64,000 nucleotides of DNA from Streptomyces fulvorobeus (GTDB lineage Bacteria > Actinomycetota > Actinomycetes > Streptomycetales > Streptomycetaceae), in the NCBI RefSeq assembly GCF_013167895.1, contig NZ_BLWC01000001.1, positions 1,922,001-1,986,000 of the forward strand, written 5' to 3'. Positions 42,495-52,047 of the stretch are shown here, in pieces (positions within the stretch are counted from its first letter, which is position 1; each line of letters starts with the position of its first letter). The translations under genes were made by a program, and so were the position numbers. The notes below the pieces were generated by a model. That model ran no database searches, had not been told where the DNA came from, and was given only the letters and a program-made list of their open reading frames with translations.

Positions 42495-42758
42495 ATGCGG
42501 ATCGAGGTGAGCAGGACCGGCGGATTCGCCGGCATCGCGCTGCGCCGCGAGGTGGACACCCGCGGCCTGCCCGACGCGGCGGAATGGGAGGCCCTGGCCG
42601 AATCCGCGCTCACCGGCGCCGACGCCAGCGCACCCGGCGTCCCGGACGGCTTCCACTACCGGATCACGGTCGGCGACCGCACCGCCCGGTGCGCCGACCC
42701 CCAGCTGACCGAGGCCCAGCGCACGCTGATCTCACGCGTCCTCAAGGAGGGCGCGTGA
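42495..42758 (+). CDS. Emfourin-like inhibitor of protealysin-type M4 proteases
   Basis: An 87-residue protein beginning MRIEVSRTGGFAGIALRREV and containing DGFHYRITVGDR, matching the emfourin pattern (GGF near the N-terminus, a D-x-F/F-x-Y centre). Emfourin is a slow-binding inhibitor of the protealysin family encoded beside its protease. The neighbouring gene is exactly such a protease, supporting the assignment. It follows the protease stop by about 100 bases that include a REP-like element. Inhibition by this protein is inferred. Confidence 0.82.
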   Translation: MRIEVSRTGGFAGIALRREVDTRGLPDAAEWEALAESALTGADASAPGVPDGFHYRITVGDRTARCADPQLTEAQRTLISRVLKEGA

Positions 42759-42786
42759 GAGACGCGTACGCCGGGAGGCCACCCGC

Positions 42787-43728
42787 CTAGAAGCCCAGCT
42801 TCCGCAGCTGCTTCGGGTCCCGCTGCCAGTCCTTGGCGACCTTCACGTGCAGGTCGAGGTAGACCGGCGTACCCAGCAGCGCCTCGATGTGCTTGCGGGA
42901 CTTCGTGCCGACCTCCTTGAGCCGCTTGCCCTGCGGGCCGATGATGATGCCCTTCTGGCTGGGCCGCTCGATGTACACGTTCGCGTGGATGTCCAGCAGC
43001 GGCCTGTCCGCGGGCCGGTCCTCGCGCGGCAGCATCTCCTCGACGACCACCGCGATCGAGTGCGGCAGCTCGTCCCGTACGCCTTCCAGCGCGGCCTCGC
43101 GGATCAGTTCCGCGACCATGACCATCTCGGGCTCGTCGGTGAGGTCGCCCTCCGGGTAGAGCGGCGGGCTCACCGGGAGCAGCGGGGCGATCAGGTCGGC
43201 CAGCAGCTCCACCTGGTCGCCCTTGACCGCGGAGACCGGGACGATCTCGGCCCACTCGAAGCCGAGCTCCTCGCCGAGGCGCGAGACGGCCAGCAGCTGC
43301 TCGGCGAGCGTCTTGGAGGCGACCAGGTCGGTCTTGGTGATGATCGCGATCTTCGGCGTCTTCTTGATACCCGCGAGTTCCTTGATGATGAACTTGTCGC
43401 CGGGGCCGAGCTTCTGGTCGGCGGGCAGGCAGAAGCCGATGACGTCGACCTCGGCCCAGGTGGTCCGCACGACGTCGTTCAGCCGCTCTCCGAGCAGCGT
43501 GCGCGGCTTGTGGAGGCCCGGGGTGTCGACCAGGATCAGCTGCGCGTCCTCGCGGTGCACGATGCCGCGCACCGTGTGCCGGGTGGTCTGGGGGCGGTTC
43601 GAGGTGATCGCCACCTTCTGACCGACCAGAGCGTTCGTGAGGGTGGACTTGCCCGCGTTGGGGCGGCCGACGAAGCAGGCGAAGCCGGCCCGGTGGGGGG
43701 CGTTGTTCTCAGGGGTACGAGCGCTCAT
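42787..43728 (-). CDS. era: GTPase Era
   Basis: A 313-residue ribosome-assembly GTPase. G1 GRPNAGKSTLTNAL, G2 region TSNRPQTTRHTV, G3 LVDTPGLHKPR, G4 TKTDLVAS; the C-terminal KH domain (IIIGPQGKRLKEVGTKSRKH) binds the 3' end of 16S rRNA. The ATG at MSARTPENN was chosen over one nine bases upstream. Last gene of the leftward phoH-ybeY cluster, a conserved arrangement. Confidence 0.96.
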   Translation of the reverse strand: MSARTPENNAPHRAGFACFVGRPNAGKSTLTNALVGQKVAITSNRPQTTRHTVRGIVHREDAQLILVDTPGLHKPRTLLGERLNDVVRTTWAEVDVIGFCLPADQKLGPGDKFIIKELAGIKKTPKIAIITKTDLVASKTLAEQLLAVSRLGEELGFEWAEIVPVSAVKGDQVELLADLIAPLLPVSPPLYPEGDLTDEPEMVMVAELIREAALEGVRDELPHSIAVVVEEMLPREDRPADRPLLDIHANVYIERPSQKGIIIGPQGKRLKEVGTKSRKHIEALLGTPVYLDLHVKVAKDWQRDPKQLRKLGF

Positions 43729-43923
43729 GGCGCCCATTCTCCCCGATCGCGACGGCTGCGGCGTACAACGGGCCGCCGCGGACCTCGTCGCGGACGCCTG
43801 AGGAGACGTCCGGCAGCCAGGGGCGGGCCCGTGTCCACCCGGCCCGTACCCGTTTCGGCGGCCACCCGCGGGTCTGCGGGGAACGGCGAGGAAGGCCGTC
43901 GCGGGCCGGGCGGCGGACGGGAG

Positions 43924-44292
43924 TCAGCCCGCCGGGGTGGTGAGCCGCAGCGCGCCGTCGGGGCCCGCCAGCAGGACCGGGGTCCCCGGGCCGCCCAGGT
44001 CGCGTACCGCCGCACGGTCCGCTTCCGCGGCGGTGCCGGCCTCGGTGACCACGGCCGCGGCCTCCAGGGAGTTCGCGCCGCTCGCCACGGCCATCGCGAC
44101 CGCGGTCCGCAGTGCGCTGAGCTTCAGCGAGGCGAGGTCGACGGTGCCCGCGACGTACGTACGCCCTGTCTCGTCACGGACAGCGGCGCCCTCGGGCACC
44201 CCGTTGCGCGCCCGGGCGGAACGGGCCAGCGTGATGAGTTTGCGGTCCTCGGCGGCGGGCCCGGGGCTCTGGGGGTCGGTGCTCTCGGTCAT
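43924..44292 (-). CDS. Cytidine deaminase-like protein lacking catalytic zinc motifs
   Basis: A 122-residue protein with a cytidine-deaminase-like layout: LITLARSARARNGVPEGAAV, GRTYVAGTVDLASLKLSALR and AVAMAVASGANSLEAAAVVTEAG. The catalytic H/C-A-E and P-C-x-x-C elements are absent: LSALRTAV occupies the first position and no Cys occurs anywhere. Similar proteins beside era are annotated cytidine deaminase, but deamination is unlikely. About 195 bases separate it from era. It may be a structural or RNA-binding relic of the fold. Confidence 0.7.
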   Translation of the reverse strand: MTESTDPQSPGPAAEDRKLITLARSARARNGVPEGAAVRDETGRTYVAGTVDLASLKLSALRTAVAMAVASGANSLEAAAVVTEAGTAAEADRAAVRDLGGPGTPVLLAGPDGALRLTTPAG

Positions 44293-44333
44293 GGCCCGAG
44301 CATAGGCCAGGGCCATGACAGGGGACGGGCCGG

Positions 44334-44687
44334 TCAGGGACGGTCCAGGCGGAGCCGTTGCGCCCGTGGCAGGCCCGCCACGACCAGGTCGTAGGAGTCC
44401 TCGATCAGCTCGCGGAGCCTCGCGTCGGGAAGGTCCGGGACCGTCACGGTGTTCCAGTGGCGCTTGTTCATGTGCCATCCGGGGACGATCGCCGCGTGCT
44501 CCTCGCGGAGCCGGATCGCGTCGTCCGGGTCGCACTTCAGATTCACCGTCAGCGGGCGCGCGTCCAGCACACTGAGCGCGAACATCTTGCCGAGCACCTT
44601 GAAGACCGACGCCTCAGGGCCGAACGGGAACTCCTCCACGCTCGCGTTGAACCCCAGGCAGAACGCCCTCAACTCCTGCGGGGTCAC
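44334..44687 (-). CDS. MmcQ/YjbR family protein
   Basis: A 117-residue protein with the CyaY-like/YjbR double-wing fold: LRAFCLGFNASVEEFPFGPE, FKVLGKMFALSVLD, LTVNLKCDPDDAIRLREEH and PGWHMNKRHWNTVTVPD. The NKRHWNTV motif is diagnostic. The GTG start overlaps the preceding stop by four bases. Often called DNA-binding, without strong evidence. Confidence 0.9.
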   Translation of the reverse strand: MTPQELRAFCLGFNASVEEFPFGPEASVFKVLGKMFALSVLDARPLTVNLKCDPDDAIRLREEHAAIVPGWHMNKRHWNTVTVPDLPDARLRELIEDSYDLVVAGLPRAQRLRLDRP

Positions 44688-45967
44688 CGGGCCTCGGCCC
44701 TCTCGGGTTCCGCGAGCACCGTGACGATCTTGTTCCGGCGGCCCGCCGGGGACTCGGCGGTCAGCCGGAGGCTTCGGCCGTCGGGCAGCTCCACCACGGA
44801 GGAGGCACCCGCGATCGGGACCCGGCCGAGCGCCTTGGCCAGGAGGCCGCCGACCGTCTCCACGTCCTCGTCGTCGTACTCGTCGAGGCCGAACAGCTCG
44901 CCGAGGTCACCGATGTCGAGCCTGGCCGTGACCCGGAAGCGGCCGTTCTCCAGCTCCTGGACCGGCGGCAGCTCCCGGTCGTACTCGTCGGTGATCTCGC
45001 CGACGATCTCCTCCAGGATGTCCTCGATGGTGACGATGCCCGCCGTGCCGCCGTACTCGTCGATGACGACCGCGACGTGGCTGCGGTCCTGCTGCATCTC
45101 GCGCAGCAGGTCTCCGGCGTTCTTCGTGTCCGGCACGAACGCGGCGGGCCGCATCGCCGTGGAGACCGGATCGGCCTCCGACTCGCGGTTGACGTGCGTC
45201 TTGCGGACCAGGTCCTTCAGGTACACGACGCCGACGACGTCGTCCTCGTTCTCGCCGGTCACCGGTATGCGCGAGAACCCCGAGCGCAGTGCGAGCGTGA
45301 GCGCCTGACGGATCGTCTTGTGCCGCTCTATGCAGACCAGGTCCGTACGCGGCACCATCACCTCGCGCACCAGCGTGTCACCGAGCTCGAAGACCGAGTG
45401 CACCATGCGGCGCTCGTCGTCCTCGATCAGCGACTCCTGCTCGGCCAGGTCGACCATCGCGCGCAGTTCGGCCTCACTGGCGAACGGTCCCTTGCGGAAC
45501 CCCTTGCCCGGCGTCAGCGCGTTGCCCAGCAGGATCAGCAGTTGCGGGATCGGGCCCATGATCCTGGCCAGCGGCAGCAGCACGTACGCCGCCGCCGTCG
45601 CCGTGTTCAGCGGGTGCTGGCGTCCGATGGTGCGCGGGGAGACGCCGATGGCGACGTACGAGACGAGGACCATGACACCCATCGCCACGGCCAGCGCCTC
45701 CCAGGTCTCCGGGAACTCCCGCAGGCAGGCGTACGTGACGAGCACGCCGGCCGACATCTCGCAGGCCACCCGCACCAGCAGGGCGACGTTGAGGTAGCGG
45801 GTCGGGTCGGCCGCGACCTGCTCCAGTTTCGCGCTGCCGCGGCGCGCGGCGCGGACCGCCTCGGCGGCCCGGAAGCTCGACGTGCGGGCGATGCCGGCCT
45901 CGGCGCAGGCCGCGAGCCATCCGAGGACGACCAGCAGGACGGCGCCGGAGACCAGGGGCACGCTCAC
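44684..45967 (-). CDS. CNNM/CorC (hemolysin C) family transporter-like protein
   Basis: A 427-residue membrane protein: four hydrophobic helices in the first 150 residues ([54 protein letters not shown]) forming a DUF21/CNNM domain. A tandem CBS pair follows ([57 protein letters not shown]). The C-terminal CorC_HlyC domain ([18 protein letters not shown]) ends the protein. CNNM proteins mediate Mg2+ efflux or homeostasis; MpfA-like function is plausible. The GTG overlaps the ybeY stop. Confidence 0.92.
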   Translation of the reverse strand: MSVPLVSGAVLLVVLGWLAACAEAGIARTSSFRAAEAVRAARRGSAKLEQVAADPTRYLNVALLVRVACEMSAGVLVTYACLREFPETWEALAVAMGVMVLVSYVAIGVSPRTIGRQHPLNTATAAAYVLLPLARIMGPIPQLLILLGNALTPGKGFRKGPFASEAELRAMVDLAEQESLIEDDERRMVHSVFELGDTLVREVMVPRTDLVCIERHKTIRQALTLALRSGFSRIPVTGENEDDVVGVVYLKDLVRKTHVNRESEADPVSTAMRPAAFVPDTKNAGDLLREMQQDRSHVAVVIDEYGGTAGIVTIEDILEEIVGEITDEYDRELPPVQELENGRFRVTARLDIGDLGELFGLDEYDDEDVETVGGLLAKALGRVPIAGASSVVELPDGRSLRLTAESPAGRRNKIVTVLAEPERAEAR

Positions 45968-46461
45968 GAGACGGTGGGGGCCGGGGACGGACCCGCCATC
46001 CCGCGCTCACCGCGCCAGCCGTCCACGATCGCCGCCTGGAGGCCGAACATCTCGGCCTTCTCGTCCGGCTCCTCGTGGTCGTAGCCGAGGAGGTGCAGCA
46101 CCCCGTGGACGGTGAGGAGCTGGAGCTCCTCGTCCATGGAGTGCCCCGTCTCGGCCTCCTCGCCCTGCCGCTTCGCGACCTCGGGGCACAGGACGATGTC
46201 ACCGAGCAGCCCCTGCGGGGGCTCCTCGTCGTCCTTGACCGGCGGCCGCAGCTCGTCCATCGGGAAGGACATGACATCCGTCGGGCCGGGAAGGTCCATC
46301 CACTGCATGTGGAGCTGCTCCATGGCGTCGCTGTCCACGACGATCACCGAGAGCTCGGAGAGCGCGTGGATGCGCATCCGTGCCAGTGCGTAGCGGGCGA
46401 TGTCGAGGATCGCCTGCTCGTCGACCTCGGTTCCGGACTCGTTGTTGACGTCGATCGACAT
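45964..46461 (-). CDS. ybeY: Endoribonuclease YbeY
   Basis: A 165-residue rRNA maturation nuclease. Conserved [10 protein letters not shown] and the zinc site [16 protein letters not shown] (three His). The protein starts [16 protein letters not shown]. Lies 12 bases downstream of phoH, an arrangement conserved across actinobacteria, and is coupled to the CNNM gene. Confidence 0.96.
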   Translation of the reverse strand: MSIDVNNESGTEVDEQAILDIARYALARMRIHALSELSVIVVDSDAMEQLHMQWMDLPGPTDVMSFPMDELRPPVKDDEEPPQGLLGDIVLCPEVAKRQGEEAETGHSMDEELQLLTVHGVLHLLGYDHEEPDEKAEMFGLQAAIVDGWRGERGMAGPSPAPTVS

Positions 46462-46473
46462 GGTGCGCTGTGA

Positions 46474-47487
46474 CTACTTCCCGTTGGGGCGTTCTTGGCT
46501 GTCGTACTTCTCGTACGCGTCGACGATACGGCCGACCAGCTTGTGCCGGACGACGTCCTGGGAGGTGAGCCGGGAGAAGTGCACGTCCCGGACGCCTTCC
46601 AGGATGTCCTGGACCTGCCGCAGACCGCTCTTCGTGCCGCTCGGGAGGTCGACCTGGGTGACGTCACCCGTGACGACGATCTTCGATTCGAAGCCGAGCC
46701 GGGTCAGGAACATCTTCATCTGCTCGGCGCTGGTGTTCTGCGCCTCGTCGAGAATGATGAAGGCGTCGTTCAGCGTTCTCCCGCGCATGTACGCCAGGGG
46801 CGCCACCTCGATCGTGCCCGCCGCCATCAGGCGCGGGATCGAGTCGGGGTCGAGCATGTCGTGCAGTGCGTCGTAGAGCGGACGCAGGTACGGGTCGATC
46901 TTGTCGAAGAGCGTGCCGGGCAGGAAGCCGAGCCGCTCTCCCGCCTCGACGGCGGGCCGGGTCAGGATGATCCGGCTGACCTGCTTGGACTGGAGCGCCT
47001 GGACCGCCTTCGCCATGGCGAGATAGGTCTTGCCGGTGCCCGCGGGGCCGATGCCGAAGACGATCGTGTGCTTGTCGATCGCGTCGACGTACCGCTTCTG
47101 GTTGAGGGTCTTGGGGCGGATGGTGCGACCGCGGCTGGAAAGGATGTTCTGGGTGAGGACGTCGGCGGGGGTCTCGGAACCGTCCCCGTCGCCGTTGTCG
47201 CTCGCCCTGAGCATGGCGATCGAGCGTTCCACTGCGTCCTCCGTCATCGGCAGACCGGTGCGGAGCACCAGCACCATCTCGTCGAACAGTCGCTGGATCA
47301 GGATGACGTCCGGTGCGTCCCCGACAGCGCTGATTTGGTTGCCCCGGACATGGATGTCGACTGCCGGGAACGCCGTTTCGATCACGCGCAGCAGCGAGTC
47401 GCCCGATCCCAGGAGCATCACCATGGGGTGTGCGGCGGGAATCCTGATCTGGGCACGCGCCTGCGGCTGTGTGGGTGTCTGAGTCAT
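46474..47487 (-). CDS. phoH: PhoH-like ATPase
   Basis: A 337-residue PhoH family protein. An N-terminal KH-like region (IHVRGNQISAVGDAPDV) precedes the helicase-like ATPase: Walker A FGIGPAGTGKTYLAMAKAV, RPAVEAGERLGFLPGTLFDK, Walker B NDAFIILDEAQNTSAEQMKM, and IVVTGDVTQVDLPSGT. Its coupling with ybeY suggests RNA processing. The ATG at MTQTPTQPQ was chosen; about 24 codons of upstream in-frame sequence lack conservation. Confidence 0.94.
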   Translation of the reverse strand: MTQTPTQPQARAQIRIPAAHPMVMLLGSGDSLLRVIETAFPAVDIHVRGNQISAVGDAPDVILIQRLFDEMVLVLRTGLPMTEDAVERSIAMLRASDNGDGDGSETPADVLTQNILSSRGRTIRPKTLNQKRYVDAIDKHTIVFGIGPAGTGKTYLAMAKAVQALQSKQVSRIILTRPAVEAGERLGFLPGTLFDKIDPYLRPLYDALHDMLDPDSIPRLMAAGTIEVAPLAYMRGRTLNDAFIILDEAQNTSAEQMKMFLTRLGFESKIVVTGDVTQVDLPSGTKSGLRQVQDILEGVRDVHFSRLTSQDVVRHKLVGRIVDAYEKYDSQERPNGK

Positions 47488-47616
47488 GGGCCGGCCCTCG
47501 GGCCTGCGCATACCTCCCGTTGCAGGGTTCTCGCTGCTCGACAACCTCTGGAGCACCAAGCCTACGACTACCCACTGACAAGTCAGAAGGAATTTCGAGG
47601 TCCGTGTACCCCCGCG

Positions 47617-48720
47617 CTACTGCCGGAACCCGATCGTCGGCACGGCACGGCGCAGCGGCCAGGAACGGCTCGTGGCCGGCAGCAGCTCCTCCAGGAAGGC
47701 GTACCGCTCCAGGGCCGCCGGGTCCTGGCCCGCGTGGGTGCGCACCTGCTGCCACCAGGCGGCGATCTCCGCCCAGCCCGGCGCGGACAGTGAGCCGCCG
47801 AACTCCTGGACGGAGAGCGCGGCGGTCAGGCCGGCGAACGCCAGGCGGTCGGCGAGCGGCCAGCCGGCCAGGGTCCCGGTGACGAATCCGGCGACGAAGA
47901 CGTCTCCCGCCCCGGTCGGGTCGAGTGCCTCCACCTCGATGGCGGGTACCTCAGCGCCCGCACCGGTCGTCCCGTCCACCGCGTAGGCGCCTTCCGCCCC
48001 GAGGGTGACCACGGCGAGCGGCACCCGTTCGGCGAGGGCGTGCGCCGCCGAGCGGGGGCAGTCGGTCCGGGTGTAGCGCATGGCCTCCTCGGCGTTGGGG
48101 AGGAAGGCCGCGCAGTGTTCCAGTCCGGGCAGGGCGTCCAGGTCCCAGCGTCCGGTCTCGTCCCAGCCGACGTCCGCGAAGATCTGGGCGCCGTTGCGTG
48201 CCGCCGTACCCACCCAGGGTTCGCTGCGGCCCGGGACGAGGGAGGCGACGGCGGCGCGGGCGCGCGGCGGGCAGTGCGGGAACGTCAGGCCGGGGACGGT
48301 GCCCGCCGCGGGGGCGGGGGCCTCGTGGCCGTGCGAGACCATGGTCCGTTCGCCCTCGTACGCCATGGAGACGGTGACGGGCGAGTGCCAGCCGGGCACG
48401 GTGTACGACATCGACAGGTCGATGCCCTCGCCCTGTTCGAGCGCGTCCCGGCAGTACTCCCCGTAGTGGTCGTCCCCGAAGGCCGCGGCCATCGAGGTGC
48501 GCAGGCCGAGCCGGGCGAGCGCGGTGGCCATGTTGGCGATGCCGCCGGGGCTCGATCCCATGCCTCGCGCCCAGGACTCCGTACCGCGCACGGGTGCGCT
48601 GTCCAGGCCGGTGAAGATGATGTCGAGGAAGACCGTACCGGTCAGGAAGACGTCGCATGCCGGGTCCTGCGGGACCCGCAGGCCGACGAGCGGATCGATG
48701 CCTGGGCTGCCTGTGCTCAC
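47617..48720 (-). CDS. PfkB-family carbohydrate kinase
   Basis: A 367-residue ribokinase-like sugar kinase. N-terminal CDVFLTGTVFLDIIFTGL and the substrate-binding GGIANMATALARLGLRT segments are followed by SMAYEGERTMVSHGHEAP; the C-terminal anion hole is LDPTGAGDVFVAGFVTG, with the catalytic Asp. GGGAG six bases before the GTG decides the start. About 130 bases separate it from phoH; not obviously in that operon. Substrate unknown (adenosine, fructose or other sugars); adjacency to a purine deaminase gene makes a nucleoside possible, but this is weak. Confidence 0.88.
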   Translation of the reverse strand: MSTGSPGIDPLVGLRVPQDPACDVFLTGTVFLDIIFTGLDSAPVRGTESWARGMGSSPGGIANMATALARLGLRTSMAAAFGDDHYGEYCRDALEQGEGIDLSMSYTVPGWHSPVTVSMAYEGERTMVSHGHEAPAPAAGTVPGLTFPHCPPRARAAVASLVPGRSEPWVGTAARNGAQIFADVGWDETGRWDLDALPGLEHCAAFLPNAEEAMRYTRTDCPRSAAHALAERVPLAVVTLGAEGAYAVDGTTGAGAEVPAIEVEALDPTGAGDVFVAGFVTGTLAGWPLADRLAFAGLTAALSVQEFGGSLSAPGWAEIAAWWQQVRTHAGQDPAALERYAFLEELLPATSRSWPLRRAVPTIGFRQ

Positions 48721-48865
48721 CGCGCGCTCCCGGTCGTACGAGATCGGAACAGTCGAGATCCGGCCAGTCTGCCCGATCCGCAGGGGCATCCGGTGAGCGC
48801 ACCCCGCGGACACGCGCCCTGGCCCGCGCGAACACCCGCTGCCACCGACCTCCCAGACCGCGCGC

Positions 48866-49858
48866 TCAGTCGAACACGTACGCCTCGACCTCGGAGAGGT
48901 AGCGCTCCCTGCGCTCCTCGTCGTGGTCGAGGAAGGCCGCGTCGAAGGAGTTGCGGGCCAGGGTGCGCAGGTGCTCGTGGTCCAGGCCGAGCGCCTCGTG
49001 GACCGCGTGGAAGGTGTCTCCGACGTATCCGCCGAAGTAGGCCGGGTCGTCGGAGTTCACCGTGCAGAGCAGCCCGGCGTCCATCATGGCCCGCAGGGGG
49101 TGCTCCTCCAGGATGTCGATGGCGCGCAGCCGTACGTTGGACAGCGGGCAGAGCGTGAGCGGTACGCGGTCGGCTGCCAGCCTCTTCACCAGTTCCGGGT
49201 CCTCCATGCAGCGCAGCCCGTGATCGATGCGCTCGGCCCCGAGGACGTCGAGGGCCTCGGTGATGTAGGCGGGCGGGCCCTCCTCGCCCGCGTGGGCGAC
49301 CTTGCGCAGTCCGAGGGCGCCGGCCGCCTCGTACGCCTCGCGGAACTTCGCCGGCGGGTGGCCGAGCTCGGCGGAGTCGAGGCCGACTCCGCTGATCCGG
49401 TGCAGATACGGCTTCGCCGCCTCCAGGGTCTCCAGTGCCGACTCGGCCGACAGGTCGCGCAGGAAGCACATGATCAGCTGGGTGGAGACGCCGTGGGTCT
49501 CCTCGGACCGGTCCAGTGCCCGGCCGAGTCCTTCGACGACGGTGCCGATCGGGATGCCCCGGGCGGTGTGCGCCTGCGGGTCGAAGAAGATCTCCGCGTG
49601 CCGGACGCCCTGGGCCGCGGCGCGGGTGAGGTAGGCGTTGGCGAGGTCCTCGAAGTCCTCCTCGGTGCGCAACACGGCCATCAGCGCGTAGTAGAGGTCG
49701 AGGAAGGTCTGGAGGTCGTCGAAGAGGTAGGCGGTGCGCAGCTCTTCGGTGTCGGCGAAGGGCAGCGTCACCCCGTTGCGTCCGGCGAGTGCGAAGGCCA
49801 GCTCGGGTTCGAGGGTGCCTTCGATGTGGAGGTGGAGTTCTGCCTTGGGGATGTGCAC
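48866..49858 (-). CDS. Adenine/adenosine deaminase family protein
   Basis: A 330-residue zinc deaminase. AELHLHIEGTLEPELAFALA supplies the first two His ligands, KVAHAGEEGPPAYI and RIDHGLRCMEDPELV the catalytic His/Glu region, and TVNSDDPAYFGGYV the last zinc-binding Asp. The EGTLEPE motif is that of the adenine deaminase (Ade/Aah1) branch; adenosine deaminases usually have DGSLRP. So adenine deaminase is the more likely activity, although automated annotation would often say adenosine deaminase. It starts about 36 bases downstream of rnz and may be cotranscribed. Confidence 0.88.
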   Translation of the reverse strand: MHIPKAELHLHIEGTLEPELAFALAGRNGVTLPFADTEELRTAYLFDDLQTFLDLYYALMAVLRTEEDFEDLANAYLTRAAAQGVRHAEIFFDPQAHTARGIPIGTVVEGLGRALDRSEETHGVSTQLIMCFLRDLSAESALETLEAAKPYLHRISGVGLDSAELGHPPAKFREAYEAAGALGLRKVAHAGEEGPPAYITEALDVLGAERIDHGLRCMEDPELVKRLAADRVPLTLCPLSNVRLRAIDILEEHPLRAMMDAGLLCTVNSDDPAYFGGYVGDTFHAVHEALGLDHEHLRTLARNSFDAAFLDHDEERRERYLSEVEAYVFD

Positions 49859-49894
49859 GGTGTCTCGCTCACGAACGGTGGTACTGAGGGGATT

Positions 49895-50803
49895 TCAGAG
49901 GTGCCTGGTGGGCACGGGGACCCGCATGAGGTCCTGGGCGACGGTCAGTGCGCCCGTGAAACCGGCGGCTCTGGCCTGGGTCTCGAAGAGGCCGGGATCG
50001 TCGTACCGCTGCGAGAAGTGGGTCAGCACCAGGTGCCGTACGCCCGCTTCCGCCGCCACCCGGGCGGCCTGCCCGGCGGTCAGGTGGCCGTGGTCGGTGG
50101 CGAGCCGTTCGTCCTCGTCGAGGAAGGTCGACTCGATGACGAGCAGGTCGCAGCCCTCGGCGAGCGCGTACACGCCGTCGCACAGTCTGGTGTCCATGAC
50201 GAACGCGAACCGCTGTCCACGTCGGCGTTCGGACACGGCGTCGAGCGGGACCCCGCCGAGGGAGCCCTCGCGCTGGATGCGGCCGACGTCCGGGCCCCTG
50301 ATGCCGTGTTCGGCGAGCTTCCCGGGAAGCATGCGCCGCCCGTCCGGCTCGGTCAGCCGGTAGCCGTAGGAGTCGACGGGGTGGGAGAGCCGGTGGCTGT
50401 CCAGGGTGTAGGCGTCGGTGGTGGCGATCGGGCCGTCGGCGGCGACGGGGGCTTCGGTCAGCCGTACGGTCTCGCGGTAGGCGGTGGCGTACCGCAGCCG
50501 CTCGAAGAAGTGCTGTCCGCTCGCCGGGTAGTGCGCGGTGACGGGGTGCGGGACCTGGTCGAGGTTGATGCGCTGGATCACCCCGGCCAGTCCCAGCGAG
50601 TGGTCCCCGTGGAAGTGCGTGACGCAGATCCGGTCGATGTCGTGCGCGGCGACGCCGGCCCGCAGCATCTGGCGCTGGGTGCCCTCGCCGGGATCGAAGA
50701 GGATGCCCCCGCCGTCCCACCGCAGCAGATAGCCGTTGTGGTTGCGGTGCCGGGTGGGGACCTGGCTGGCGGTGCCGAGGACGACCAGTTCGCGTACGGA
50801 CAT
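49895..50803 (-). CDS. rnz: Ribonuclease Z
   Basis: A 302-residue metallo-beta-lactamase-fold endonuclease maturing tRNA 3' ends. [20 protein letters not shown] starts the protein, [16 protein letters not shown] and [17 protein letters not shown] carry the metal site, and [31 protein letters not shown] complete it. The exosite arm sequence [15 protein letters not shown] is present. Lies 16 bases from the HIT gene. Confidence 0.93.
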   Translation of the reverse strand: MSVRELVVLGTASQVPTRHRNHNGYLLRWDGGGILFDPGEGTQRQMLRAGVAAHDIDRICVTHFHGDHSLGLAGVIQRINLDQVPHPVTAHYPASGQHFFERLRYATAYRETVRLTEAPVAADGPIATTDAYTLDSHRLSHPVDSYGYRLTEPDGRRMLPGKLAEHGIRGPDVGRIQREGSLGGVPLDAVSERRRGQRFAFVMDTRLCDGVYALAEGCDLLVIESTFLDEDERLATDHGHLTAGQAARVAAEAGVRHLVLTHFSQRYDDPGLFETQARAAGFTGALTVAQDLMRVPVPTRHL

Positions 50804-50819
50804 CAGTGGGGGCCGTCCG

Positions 50820-51179
50820 CTATCCGGGGGGCCACTGGAGCCCGCGTCCGCCGAGGACGTGGGCGTGCGCGTGGAAGACGGTCTGTCCCGCGCCGGACCC
50901 CGTGTTCAGGACGATGCGGTAGCCGCTCCCGGTGACCTTCTCGTCGGCGGCGACGAGACCGGCCTCGCGCAGCACGTCGGCCGCGGTCTCCGGCTCGGCT
51001 GCGGCGAGCGAGGCGGCGTCCGGGTAGTGGGCCTTCGGGATGACCAGGACGTGCGTCGGCGCCTGCGGGTTGATGTCGCGGAAGGCGACGGTCGTGGCGC
51101 TCTCGCGGACGATGGTCGCCGGGATGTCTCCTGAGACGATCTTGCAGAACAGGCAGTCGGGCTGCGGCTCTCCCGCCAT
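50820..51179 (-). CDS. HIT family nucleotide-binding protein
   Basis: A 119-residue Hint-type HIT protein. [19 protein letters not shown] at the N-terminus, [19 protein letters not shown] in the centre and the triad [11 protein letters not shown] (H-x-H-x-H) at the C-terminus, catalysing hydrolysis of nucleoside phosphoramidates. The ATG is the family start ([13 protein letters not shown]). Length is standard. About 120 bases downstream of rsmE and 16 upstream of rnz. Confidence 0.94.
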   Translation of the reverse strand: MAGEPQPDCLFCKIVSGDIPATIVRESATTVAFRDINPQAPTHVLVIPKAHYPDAASLAAAEPETAADVLREAGLVAADEKVTGSGYRIVLNTGSGAGQTVFHAHAHVLGGRGLQWPPG

Positions 51180-51300
51180 GGCACGGCCTCCTCGGTCGCT
51201 GGTGGTCGGATCGCTGGTGATCAGTACGTGGGCATGGTATCCGGGACGGTCCCGCGGAACCGGCGAAGTCCTCCGCCCACCGGCCCGCCGACTGAACCCC

Positions 51301-52047
51301 CTACCCCCAGCGGCCCGTGCGCCCCAGCAGGAGGGCAGCCGCGGCCGTCCCCGCCGTGGAGGTGCGCAGCACGCTGTGCCCGAGCCGGTACGGACGGGCG
51401 CCGGCCTGCGCGAAGGCCGCGAGTTCGTCCGGGGAGACGCCGCCCTCCGGGCCGACGACCAGCACGATCTCCCCACCGGCGGGCAGTACGGCGGTGGCGA
51501 GCGGCTCGCTGTCGTGCGCCCGGTCCTCGTGCAGGACGCCCGCGAAGTCGGTGGCGGCCAGCAGGACGGCCACCTGCTTCGTCGTCATCGCCTCGGTCAC
51601 CTCGGGGAAGCGCACCCGGCGGGACTGCTTCCCCGCCTCGCGGGCCGTACCCCGCCACTTGGCCAGCGACTTGAGGCCGCGCTCCCCCTTCCACTGGGTG
51701 ATGCAGCGCGAAGCCTGCCACGGCACGATCGCGTCGACGCCCGTCTCCGTCATGGTCTCGACGGCGACCTCCCCGCGGTCGCCCTTGGGGAGGGCCTGGA
51801 CGACGGTGATACGGGGGCTGGGCAGCGCTTCCTCGCGCACCGGCTCCACGCCGGTGACCAGCAGCCGGTCCTTGCCCTCGGCGGCTCGCACGACCCCTTG
51901 CGCCCAGCGGCCCCGCCCGTCGGTCAGGACGACGTCCTCACCCGCGTGCAGCCGCTTCACGGAGACGGCGTGCCGTCCCTCGGGGCCGTCCAGGACGAAC
52001 TCGGGCCCTGCGGGCAGCTGTTCGACGACGAAGACCGGTGCCGTCAC
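51301..52047 (-). CDS. rsmE: 16S rRNA (uracil-1498-N3)-methyltransferase RsmE
   Basis: A 248-residue SPOUT methyltransferase. N-terminal PUA-like domain (RHAVSVKRLHAGEDVVLTDG), then QALPKGDRGEVAVETMTETG, and the trefoil-knot SAM site LVVGPEGGVSPDELAAFAQA with LGHSVLRTSTAGTAAAALLL. The GTG overlaps the previous stop by four bases. Upstream in-frame Arg-rich codons belong to the neighbouring gene region and are excluded. Confidence 0.94.
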   Translation of the reverse strand: MTAPVFVVEQLPAGPEFVLDGPEGRHAVSVKRLHAGEDVVLTDGRGRWAQGVVRAAEGKDRLLVTGVEPVREEALPSPRITVVQALPKGDRGEVAVETMTETGVDAIVPWQASRCITQWKGERGLKSLAKWRGTAREAGKQSRRVRFPEVTEAMTTKQVAVLLAATDFAGVLHEDRAHDSEPLATAVLPAGGEIVLVVGPEGGVSPDELAAFAQAGARPYRLGHSVLRTSTAGTAAAALLLGRTGRWG

